Origin: Pontiella desulfatans
GTDB taxonomy: Bacteria; Verrucomicrobiota; Kiritimatiellia; Kiritimatiellales; Pontiellaceae
DNA: 64,000 bases
Direction: 5' to 3'
NCBI RefSeq assembly: GCF_900890425.1
Contig: NZ_CAAHFG010000005.1
Coordinates: forward strand, 392,173-456,172
Every line of letters starts with the position of its first letter. Position 1 is the first letter of the stretch. Below, one piece after another: positions 25,700-32,749 of the stretch. Under the pieces are notes generated by a model. That model was not told the origin of the DNA. It did not search any database and was given only the letters and a program-made list of their open reading frames with translations. A program made the translations under genes and the position numbers.

Positions 25700-26353
25700 A
25701 TATTCCAGCCGGTCGGGTTTGGATTTCCAGCGGTTGAAGACGGCCTTCTTTTCGAGCCCATGGCTGAAGGCCAGGTAGATCCACTGGTTGCCCTTTTCCC
25801 GGTAGTCGGGATCGAACGCGACGGCGAGCAGGCCGCCCTGGCCTTCGGCAACGACGGATGGAGAGCCTTCGACCGGTTTGGGATTCAGCGTCCCGTTCCG
25901 CATAATACGCAACCGACCGGGACGTTCGGTGATCAGCGCGAGCTTATCGTCGAGAAAGGCGAGGTTCCATGGGATGTCCAGCCCCTCGGCCCAGATCTCT
26001 ACGTCGATGTCGTAGTCCTGCGTCTGGAGGGATGTCGGGCTGGGCGGCGTGGCGGCCCCTGCTTGTTTTTCGGCTTCGAAGAGATAGTTGACCAAGCTCT
26101 TGATCTGTGGGTCGGTCAGCGATTTTTCATAGGCTGGCATGCCGAGATGGGTGATGCCGAACTTAATGTTGCGGGAAATGTGTCCGGCGCTGTCGCCGAA
26201 CTGCCAAATGCCATCGACGAGGCTCTGAGCATTGCCGCCCTGGAATTTGACCCCGTGGCAGTGCGAGCAGTGTTGCTGGTAAAGGCTTTCGGCGCTTTGA
26301 CCGAAAGCACTGGACGCGGCCAGTAGAATAAAAAAGAGGATTTGCTTTTTCAT
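25697..26353 (-). pseudogene. Truncated PQQ dehydrogenase copy fused to a deaminase-like tail
   Basis: About 218 residues: signal peptide, cytochrome c domain (CSHCHG) and the first propeller part of a paralogue of the gene at 22115-23515, ending abruptly after GLEKKA. The last 14 residues (VFNRWKSKPDRLEY) match instead the C-terminus of the guanine-deaminase-like protein at 40209 (VFNSWKNKPDRTPY). The gene is therefore a chimera made by recombination into the 3' end of a deaminase-type gene. Most propeller blades are missing, so dehydrogenase activity is unlikely, though the cytochrome domain could still be made. Confidence 0.8.
25741..26218. repeat. Near-identical duplicated tract, copy 2
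   Basis: Counterpart of 22903-23380 within the truncated chimeric gene. Its left edge at 25741 coincides with the junction to the deaminase-like tail. Confidence 0.85.
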
Positions 26354-26525
26354 GCGGTGGAGTATGGCGCTTGTTTGCTTCAAGAACCAAGGGAAATTAA
26401 TTTGAAAGAAATGGTGCTGAAAACAAAATACACATTGTTTTACAGCAGGTTGCTCGTTATAGATGGAGCTAAATGGATGCGTTCTTGAGTCGGCGCAAAT
26501 CGGATCAATATGAAAAGGGCTTCCC

Positions 26526-28001
26526 ATGGTATATCTAACACACACGTTTAAGCAGCAGGCTGCGATTGTTCTCTCGATCCTTTGGTGTTCATTGGCATTC
26601 GCTGTTGGCGAACCATCCGCGCTGCCGGATGGGTTCAGCCCGTCGAATCTTTTGTGGGAGCTGAAGCTGGCTTCGCATCAATATACCACTCCGGTGTTGG
26701 ATGCTGGGCAATTGTTCGTTGGGGTGAATGATCACTATCTGGATCATTCCGCGCTGAGCTCATCCGGCGGCGGGCTCTTAAAATGTCTGGATCCGAATAA
26801 CGGTACCCTGAATTGGCAAATGATTATTCCGCGGTATGAAGAGGGCGACATTGCGCCTTCGCATTATAACCGCTGGAAATGCGGCGTTTGTTCTCGTCCG
26901 GCGATGAATGAGAAATATCTGTATATAGTGGGACCGCGCGGCGATGTATTGTGTCTGGATCGGAAGGGGCAAGCCGATGGCAACAACGGGCCGTTTCTTG
27001 GTGAGGCCCGCTATATGGAAGCTGCTGCCGACTATGCTCTTCAATCCACCGATGGAGATATTATCTGGGAATACAACATGGTCTTCCAAAACAAGGTGGT
27101 TCCGCACGATGTTTGCGGCAGCTCTCCCTTGCTGGTCGGCGACTATTTGTATGCGTGCACCTCAAACGGTCAGGACAATAGGCATTCCTATATCGTGAAT
27201 CCAGAGGCTCCGGCGCTGATTGTGCTGGATAAACATACGGGGCAGCTGGTGGCGGTTGAAGACGAGGGCATCAGCAAGCGAACCTTCCATTGCAACTGGT
27301 CGTCGCCGGTGGCCGCAACCATCGACGGCAAGCCCGTCGTTCTCTTCGGCGGCGGAGATGGGATTTTGTATGCTTTCGAGGCGATTTCGAAAACGACCGA
27401 TCAGCCCCGGACGTTAAAAAAGCTTTGGCAGTATGACTGTTGCCCCGAAGACTACCGCATGCTGAACGGCGTGCCGAAGGCCTGTTCCCGCCACAGCAAG
27501 AGAACGCCGGATGGCCCCAGCGAAATTATTTCAATCCCGACGGTGGTTGATGGGCGTGTGTATGTGCCCATCGGGCAAAGCCCGAATCATGGCCCCGGGC
27601 AAGGCATGCTGACGTGCATCGACATTGCGACCGGAAAAAAAGTCTGGGAGTCCGCGGCGGTGGATCGTACCACCGCGCAACCGGCGGTTGTGGATGGGCT
27701 GGTTTACATCAGCGATTATTCGGGAAAGCTCAGCTGCCTGAGTGCTGAGAGTGGAGAGCTGTTCTGGCAGCATGATCTCGACGCCGGAGTGTGGTGCGCA
27801 TCGCCGGTGGTGGCCGGCGGGAACGTGTACATCGGCACTGAAAAAAATGTGTTATGGATTCTTAAGGCGGGCAAGGAAAAGCAGGTGGTGAAACGATCGA
27901 GACTGAAGTCGCCAGCCATCACGCCGCTGGCACAGGACGGTGTTTTGTTTCTGCCCACGCAAAAGCGCCTGTTTGCTCTGAAGGGCGATTTTCTCGACTG
28001 A
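26526..28001 (+). CDS. Secreted PQQ-like beta-propeller (BamB/PQQ_2 repeat) protein
   Basis: 491 residues with a signal peptide (IVLSILWCSLAFA). At least six beta-propeller repeats of the PQQ_2 type are seen (SSGGGLLKCLDPNNGTLNWQ, RGDVLCLDRKG, GMLTCIDIATGKKVWES, YSGKLSCLSAESGELFWQHD). No haem motif. Probably a periplasmic scaffold or a quinoprotein-like protein without proven cofactor; several paired cysteines (CGVCS, CC) are unusual. Divergent from the truncated dehydrogenase and upstream of the second radical SAM gene. Confidence 0.82.
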   Translation: MVYLTHTFKQQAAIVLSILWCSLAFAVGEPSALPDGFSPSNLLWELKLASHQYTTPVLDAGQLFVGVNDHYLDHSALSSSGGGLLKCLDPNNGTLNWQMIIPRYEEGDIAPSHYNRWKCGVCSRPAMNEKYLYIVGPRGDVLCLDRKGQADGNNGPFLGEARYMEAAADYALQSTDGDIIWEYNMVFQNKVVPHDVCGSSPLLVGDYLYACTSNGQDNRHSYIVNPEAPALIVLDKHTGQLVAVEDEGISKRTFHCNWSSPVAATIDGKPVVLFGGGDGILYAFEAISKTTDQPRTLKKLWQYDCCPEDYRMLNGVPKACSRHSKRTPDGPSEIISIPTVVDGRVYVPIGQSPNHGPGQGMLTCIDIATGKKVWESAAVDRTTAQPAVVDGLVYISDYSGKLSCLSAESGELFWQHDLDAGVWCASPVVAGGNVYIGTEKNVLWILKAGKEKQVVKRSRLKSPAITPLAQDGVLFLPTQKRLFALKGDFLD

Positions 28002-28050
28002 TCCGTACCGCGTGGTTGAATGTTCTGCTGAAAACGGGCAGGTTGCGGGC

Positions 28051-28992
28051 ATGTCGAAACCCTATCAATATTTGTTTGGCCCCGTGCCGTCGCGCCGTCT
28101 GGGGCGGTCGCTGGGTGTGGATCTGATTCCGTTCAAGACCTGTACGCTGGACTGCACCTTTTGCCAACTCGGCGAAACCCCGTGTGCCGTGAACGAGCGC
28201 GGCGACTATGTGCCGATGCCTGATGTGCTCGCCGAACTCTTCCAATGGTTGGAAGCCGACGGGCAGGCCGACCACATTACGCTGGCCGGTTCCGGCGAGC
28301 CGACGCTGCACAGTCATTTTGGCGATGTGTTTCGCTGGGTGAAAGAGCACACCGAAATTCCTTCGGTGTTGCTGACCAACGGAACGATGTTGCACGTTCC
28401 TGAAGTGCGCGAAAATGCAGCGCTGGCCGATAAGGTGAAAGTGACGCTCAGCGCGTGGGACGAAACCAGTTTCCAGCAAATGCACCGACCGGCACAGGGC
28501 GTGACGTTCGATCTGCTGCTGAAGGGCGAGCAAGCCTTTCGTAAGGAATATACCGGCGAGCTTTCGGTGGAGGTGTTTATTGTTGAAGGCGTCAATTCGC
28601 AGGTTTCCAATGCTCGGAAGATGGTCGAGGTGGTCCATTCGATCAACCCCGACCGGATTGATATTAATACCGCCGTGCGCCCGCCCGCCGACTCTGGTGT
28701 AAAGGCAGCAACGGAGGAACACCTTCATGTGCTGGCCGAACTGTTCGGTCCCAAAGCCTCGGTAACGGCCTCGTTCAGGAAGCAGGGTTTCCAGGCATTG
28801 GAAGTCAGCGAGGATGCCTTGCTGGGGCTGATCAAGCGTCACCCCGCGAGCTGCAGCCAACTGGCCAAAGAGTTCAGCCTGCCCGAAGACAGGATGTTCA
28901 AAATGCTCCGGCAGATGACGGGGGCCGGCCAGCTGAAAGAAGAACAGCGCGACGGAGAAATTTATTTCTTCCATCGTGCCTCATCCACATGA
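28051..28992 (+). CDS. Radical SAM protein (COG0731-like), copy 2
   Basis: About 313 residues, closely similar along its length to the protein at 23577 (same FGPVPSRRLGRSLGVDLIPFKTCT opening, CTLDCTFCQ cluster motif, GSGEPTLHSHFGD). Many silent and some amino-acid differences show an older duplication than the dehydrogenase tract. It contains one exact TTCCAA-N3-TTGGAA palindrome (28240-28254) that copy 1 lacks. Confidence 0.88.
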   Translation: MSKPYQYLFGPVPSRRLGRSLGVDLIPFKTCTLDCTFCQLGETPCAVNERGDYVPMPDVLAELFQWLEADGQADHITLAGSGEPTLHSHFGDVFRWVKEHTEIPSVLLTNGTMLHVPEVRENAALADKVKVTLSAWDETSFQQMHRPAQGVTFDLLLKGEQAFRKEYTGELSVEVFIVEGVNSQVSNARKMVEVVHSINPDRIDINTAVRPPADSGVKAATEEHLHVLAELFGPKASVTASFRKQGFQALEVSEDALLGLIKRHPASCSQLAKEFSLPEDRMFKMLRQMTGAGQLKEEQRDGEIYFFHRASST

Positions 28993-29043
28993 TCCATCAT
29001 AATTGCCCCCGCTTCCAAAGGCTGGAAAAATGACGAACCCCAC

Positions 29044-29060
29044 GTAACATGATGGTAACA
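29044..29060 (+). promoter_or_regulatory. Pho-box-like GTAACA repeat, site A
   Basis: GTAACA at 29044 and 29055, 11 bp apart, upstream of the broken PH-domain gene at 29237. Eleven-bp direct repeats are the hallmark of PhoB/PhoP-type response-regulator sites. The rest of 28993-29236 shows no gene. Confidence 0.45.
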
Positions 29061-29236
29061 ATATCAGGTCATGTTTTGGAGTCATTGGGAGAGAGATGGC
29101 CGAAGAGCCGGTATTCAATTGAGGGAGTAAATCAAGAGACTATATGCGCGGCACTATGGATAACTATACGGGGAACAATCCGGCAATTCCGTACCATTAA
29201 AACGAAGGATCAGTAGAAGGAAGAGGAGTTGGGAAG

Positions 29237-29562
29237 ATGAAGAATGTTCGGTATGAATTCAGTGCTCCCTGGGGGCGGTTGTTGATGGGCATGAGCGGAG
29301 GGGTGGTGGTTCTGTTCGTCGGGCTGATTTCCAATCATTGGAAGTCGATCCGCACGCCATGAAGGGTTCGATCCGGCTCTGCGGAAACGGGGGTCTTTTC
29401 TCGTTCACCGGCCTCTATCGCAATAAGAAGTTGGGCAACTACCGCGTATTCGTCAATGACCTCAATCGTGCGGTCGTATTGCGCTTTTCAAAACGAACCA
29501 CCGTGGTTACGCCTGATGATCCGGCGGCGTTTGTGGAAAGGGTGAAGCAAGGATGTTCGTAG
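29237..29562 (+). pseudogene. Disrupted PH-domain-like membrane protein
   Basis: A strong ribosome-binding site (GAGGAGTTGGG) precedes ATG 29237. The first frame gives a leader with one hydrophobic helix (LLMGMSGGVVVLFVGLIS) and stops at 29362. A second frame (about 29338-29562) gives the C-terminal part of a bacterial PH-like domain (GSIRLCGNGGLFSFTGLYRNKKLGNYRVFVND ... VTPDDPAAFVERVKQ). Intervening beta strands are missing, so a deletion with frameshift is likely. The exact palindrome TTCCAATCATTGGAA (29328-29342) lies at the junction. Confidence 0.7.
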
Positions 29563-29608
29563 TTCCGCCTTTAGGCCATTCCCCAGAGCCGCCTGAAGGC
29601 GGAACTAC
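29559..29608. repeat. GTAGTTCCGCC-type hairpin repeat, copy 2
   Basis: GTAGTTCCGCCTTTAGGC and GCCGCCTGAAGGCGGAACTAC arms, matching the element at 17455-17527 with a shorter centre. It ends the broken PH-domain gene and lies just before Pho-box-like site B. Confidence 0.8.
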
Positions 29609-29627
29609 ATACAATAAGGAAATGAAC

Positions 29628-29644
29628 GTAACACAAAAGTAACA
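29628..29644 (+). promoter_or_regulatory. Pho-box-like GTAACA repeat, site B
   Basis: GTAACA at 29628 and 29639 (11-bp period), 45 nt before the start codon at 29690, followed by TTCCTGCGAGGTTCTGCGG, a block conserved with sites C and D. Confidence 0.6.
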
Positions 29645-29689
29645 GGTTCCTGCGAGGTTCTGCGGCGAAGAAAGAAACAGGAGGATGAT

Positions 29690-31288
29690 ATGATATCGAG
29701 TGATCAAGGAGAGTTTGCCGGGTTTTGGATTCGGTTTGTTGCGTTTTGGATCGACTGCCTTGCGGTGTGGGCCGTGGTGATGAATCTGATTTGGGTTGCC
29801 CGACAAGGCGGCGTATTTCTTCCCGTGGAGCTGTCATTTTTTGTTTTCGCACTGATTTATTGGGTGGCGCTGACCGGTTGGCGGGGGCAAACCCTCGGAA
29901 AGTCCGCATGCGGACTCCGGGTGGTTTCTCGCGAAGGAGAGACGGCGGGATTCTGGCGTATTGTTTTGCGCGAATGGGTCGGGAAGCTGGTTTCGATCGT
30001 TCCCTTCCTGCTGGGCTTTTTCTGGATCGGGTTTACACGACGCAAACGAGCCTGGCATGACTGCCTAAGCGGCACCCGGGTTGAATGTATTCTGAATCAG
30101 GCAAGACGCCGACGGTGGGCCGTGAGCGTTTTGATCCTGTTGGTTTCTGTTTATACGGTTCCTCGGATCAACATGATTTGGAATCATCGGGCCTTTATTC
30201 GGGATGCGCAGGCGGCATCGGCAAGACCATCCGAAAATCCCGTTGTGGACGATGTGCCGACCGGAGACCTGTCGGGCTGGCTTGCAGAACATGCGCAAGA
30301 GCCCATTCCGTATTTGATTGATTTTGCGAGCCGTCATCAGGTGACGGTGGTCGGGGAGTACCACGGCAAGAAACAGGCCCTCGACCTTCTCAATGATTCG
30401 ATTTCCGATCTGTATCACAAGGCCGGCGTCCGGGTGATTGCGCTGGAATGCTGTCAGAGGTCGCAGGATGCCAAGCTTGACCGGTTGGTGACGGCGGACA
30501 CTTATGACCGTGACCTGATGCTTGAGATCGCCCGCAACGTGCCCTGGAGATCGTGGGGATTCAAAGAACATTGGGATGTGCTGGAGAGTGTCTGGCGGCT
30601 GAATCAATCGCTTCCGGCAGGGGCGGAACCGTTGAAGGTGATTGGTATCTTTCCGTCGGTTGACCTCATTCCATTCCGCCTGATGACGGAGGGGCTGAGG
30701 GAGGGCCAACCGTGGCGGGTGTTCCGGGCGCTGAAGGATTTTCCTGAAATGATCATGCACGATTCTATTTATGCCCGGCAGGTTGAACGGCAGGCTTTTG
30801 ATCAGGGGAAAAGAACGCTGGTCTGGGTGGGTGCAAGTCATGCGTGGAAATGTATCCAGGATCAAGGTCGGATCGCCGGCAAGGTGAAGCGCACGTTCCG
30901 GATGGGGGCCATGCTGCACGGCCGGTATGGGGATCAGGTTGGCGTCATTCTGCTGCATAACTCAGGTACGTTTCCCAAAATCAGAAAACCCGTTGAATCC
31001 AGCCTGAAAGATCTCGGCAAGAATCAACTGGCCTTTGATGTCGCCAGCTCACCTCTTGCTTCATACACGCCTAAATCCGGGGTGGTTCAACCCCTGACGA
31101 ATTCCATTTGCGGCTATATCGTGGTGGCTCCAGTTCGGAAGATTGAATCCTGTCAGTGGATAGAGGGCTACATCACACCGCGAATGTTTGGGCGCGATCG
31201 CGAATTCTATGAAATAGCCTGCGAGCCGACGGTGTCGGACCATCACGATGTGAACCGGGCAATGCGGAATGGACAGGTCAACCTTTAA
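29690..31288 (+). CDS. RDD membrane domain fused to EreA/ChaN-like (Tiki-fold) domain
   Basis: 532 residues preceded by AGGAGG. Residues 1-140 are an RDD domain: FAGFWIRFVAFWIDCLAVW with paired helices, TLGKSACGLRVVSREGE, and WHDCLSGTRV. Another helix follows at about 145-165. Residues 200-420 resemble the erythromycin-esterase/ChaN/TraB-Tiki fold (VTVVGEYHGKKQALDLLND, HKAGVRVIALEC, LVWVGASHAW), with the paired Glu-x-His and late His expected of that fold. The C-terminus (420-532) is unrecognised. Membrane-anchored putative hydrolase or haem/metal-binding protein. Paralogous in its second half to the next gene. Confidence 0.75.
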   Translation: MISSDQGEFAGFWIRFVAFWIDCLAVWAVVMNLIWVARQGGVFLPVELSFFVFALIYWVALTGWRGQTLGKSACGLRVVSREGETAGFWRIVLREWVGKLVSIVPFLLGFFWIGFTRRKRAWHDCLSGTRVECILNQARRRRWAVSVLILLVSVYTVPRINMIWNHRAFIRDAQAASARPSENPVVDDVPTGDLSGWLAEHAQEPIPYLIDFASRHQVTVVGEYHGKKQALDLLNDSISDLYHKAGVRVIALECCQRSQDAKLDRLVTADTYDRDLMLEIARNVPWRSWGFKEHWDVLESVWRLNQSLPAGAEPLKVIGIFPSVDLIPFRLMTEGLREGQPWRVFRALKDFPEMIMHDSIYARQVERQAFDQGKRTLVWVGASHAWKCIQDQGRIAGKVKRTFRMGAMLHGRYGDQVGVILLHNSGTFPKIRKPVESSLKDLGKNQLAFDVASSPLASYTPKSGVVQPLTNSICGYIVVAPVRKIESCQWIEGYITPRMFGRDREFYEIACEPTVSDHHDVNRAMRNGQVNL

Positions 31289-31289
31289 A

Positions 31290-31317
31290 GGAACAAATGC
31301 GTAACATAGCGGTAACA
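31290..31317 (+). promoter_or_regulatory. Pho-box-like repeat, site C (three units)
   Basis: GGAACA (31290), GTAACA (31301) and GTAACA (31312), each 11 bp apart, 46 nt before the start codon at 31364. Followed by the conserved CTCCTGCGAGGGTATGCGGC block; GTATGC may serve as -10. Confidence 0.6.
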
Positions 31318-31363
31318 AACTCCTGCGAGGGTATGCGGCGAAGGAATACACAAGAGAAATCAA

Positions 31364-32638
31364 ATGAAGAGATTTGAATCGGGGTTTATGGTTATCGTCG
31401 CAATGGCCTGCTGGGGCCGTGTAGACGTATGGGCAGGTCCAGAGAATGTCGGCAGTGGAACGGCCCATGCCGCCGAATCGAACAACGGCAGCGCGAGCGC
31501 GGCAGAAGACAATCTGAAGCCGGGGCCCATCGATGTGAATGATCTGAAGGATCCGGATCTGGAGCCTTATGCGGCGCATCTGAGGGAATCTGGAAAACCG
31601 CCGATCCAATATGTGGTCGAGAAGTTCAAACACCATGATGTGGTCATCGTCGGTGAGAGCCATGAGATCCGAGAGGTCTGTGAGTTCTATGCCGACCTTA
31701 TGGATCCTATCTATCATCAAGCCGGCGTCCGATATTTTGCGATGGAGGTCTTGAAGCACAAGAATACGCACTTGGCCAATCAGCTGGTGACGGGCGAAAC
31801 ATATGACGAGGAGCTCGTGATGAACCTCTTTCGCGATTGCGTTCAACCCACTTGGGCCTTCCAGGAGTACATGGATATTCTCAAGGCCATCTGGCAGGTC
31901 AACCGGGCGCTTCCGAGCGGGGCAGAGCCGTTCAAGGTCATCGGCCTGGACGTTGATGCGGACATTTCGTTGTATGTACGAGGGCAGAACCCTCCTGAAC
32001 TTGCCGCCAATACGGAAGCCCTCGAGAATCGCGACGAGTTCATGGCCGACACGCTGGCCCGCGAAGTGATAGAAAAAGGCGGCAAGGCGCTCGTTCAGAT
32101 CGGCGCGAACCACTCCTTCACCCATTACCGACAGCCTGTAATTAGGGATGGCCAGGTGGTTCGAGAATGGGCGAGATTCGGTTACATCCTCCATGAATCT
32201 TACGGGGAGAAGATCTTTCAGGTTGTTTTGCATATGACCCAACTCAACTCGGCTGGCACGAAATCCCGTCAGACTCTGGGCGGATTGCTTAACAAGGTGT
32301 TTGCGCACAACGAAAACCGGGCCCTTGGGTTTGATGTGTATGGTTCCCCTTTCGCTCACTTGCGCGACCGAAAGAGTTACTACTTCGCGCATCAGGACAC
32401 CGTGGTATTCTCGGATATGGCCAGGGGCTATGTATTTCTCAAGCCGCTACGCGAATTGCATAGAATGACCTGGGCCAACGGATTTGTCTCAGAGGATAAC
32501 TTTGAACGGGTTATGCGCTTCGTAACGCAAAGAAAGTTCATCAAGATGGGAATTAAGAAGGGGTTGATAAAGGAAGGACAGTGCGATACACCCGAGGGCC
32601 TCGATGCGTACCTCAAGATGCTGATTGAACACAACTAG
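31364..32638 (+). CDS. Secreted EreA/ChaN-like (Tiki-fold) protein
   Basis: 424 residues with a signal peptide (FMVIVAMACWGRVDVWA). The mature region parallels the second half of the preceding protein: HHDVVIVGESHEIREVCEFYADL, HQAGVRYFAMEVLKHKN, TWAFQEYMDILKAIWQVNRALPSGAEPFKVIGLD, and LVQIGANHSFTHY. The Glu-His pair and the late His are conserved, so a metal-dependent or esterase-like activity in the periplasm is possible. The substrate is unknown. Its own GTAACA promoter precedes it. Confidence 0.75.
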   Translation: MKRFESGFMVIVAMACWGRVDVWAGPENVGSGTAHAAESNNGSASAAEDNLKPGPIDVNDLKDPDLEPYAAHLRESGKPPIQYVVEKFKHHDVVIVGESHEIREVCEFYADLMDPIYHQAGVRYFAMEVLKHKNTHLANQLVTGETYDEELVMNLFRDCVQPTWAFQEYMDILKAIWQVNRALPSGAEPFKVIGLDVDADISLYVRGQNPPELAANTEALENRDEFMADTLAREVIEKGGKALVQIGANHSFTHYRQPVIRDGQVVREWARFGYILHESYGEKIFQVVLHMTQLNSAGTKSRQTLGGLLNKVFAHNENRALGFDVYGSPFAHLRDRKSYYFAHQDTVVFSDMARGYVFLKPLRELHRMTWANGFVSEDNFERVMRFVTQRKFIKMGIKKGLIKEGQCDTPEGLDAYLKMLIEHN

Positions 32639-32663
32639 TTCCAAGGACGTACCCTTTTTAAAA

Positions 32664-32701
32664 GGAACAATGCGGCAATAAGGCGTAACATAGCGGTAAC
32701 A
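32664..32701 (+). promoter_or_regulatory. Pho-box-like repeat, site D (up to four units)
   Basis: GGAACA (32664), GGCAAT (32674), GTAACA (32685) and GTAACA (32696) recur with 10-11-bp period, 48 nt before the start codon at 32750. The block after it (GGCTCCTGTCAGGTTAAGCGGC) matches sites B and C. Confidence 0.6.
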
Positions 32702-32749
32702 GGCTCCTGTCAGGTTAAGCGGCCTAACAAGGAATCAGGAGGTAGAAGA

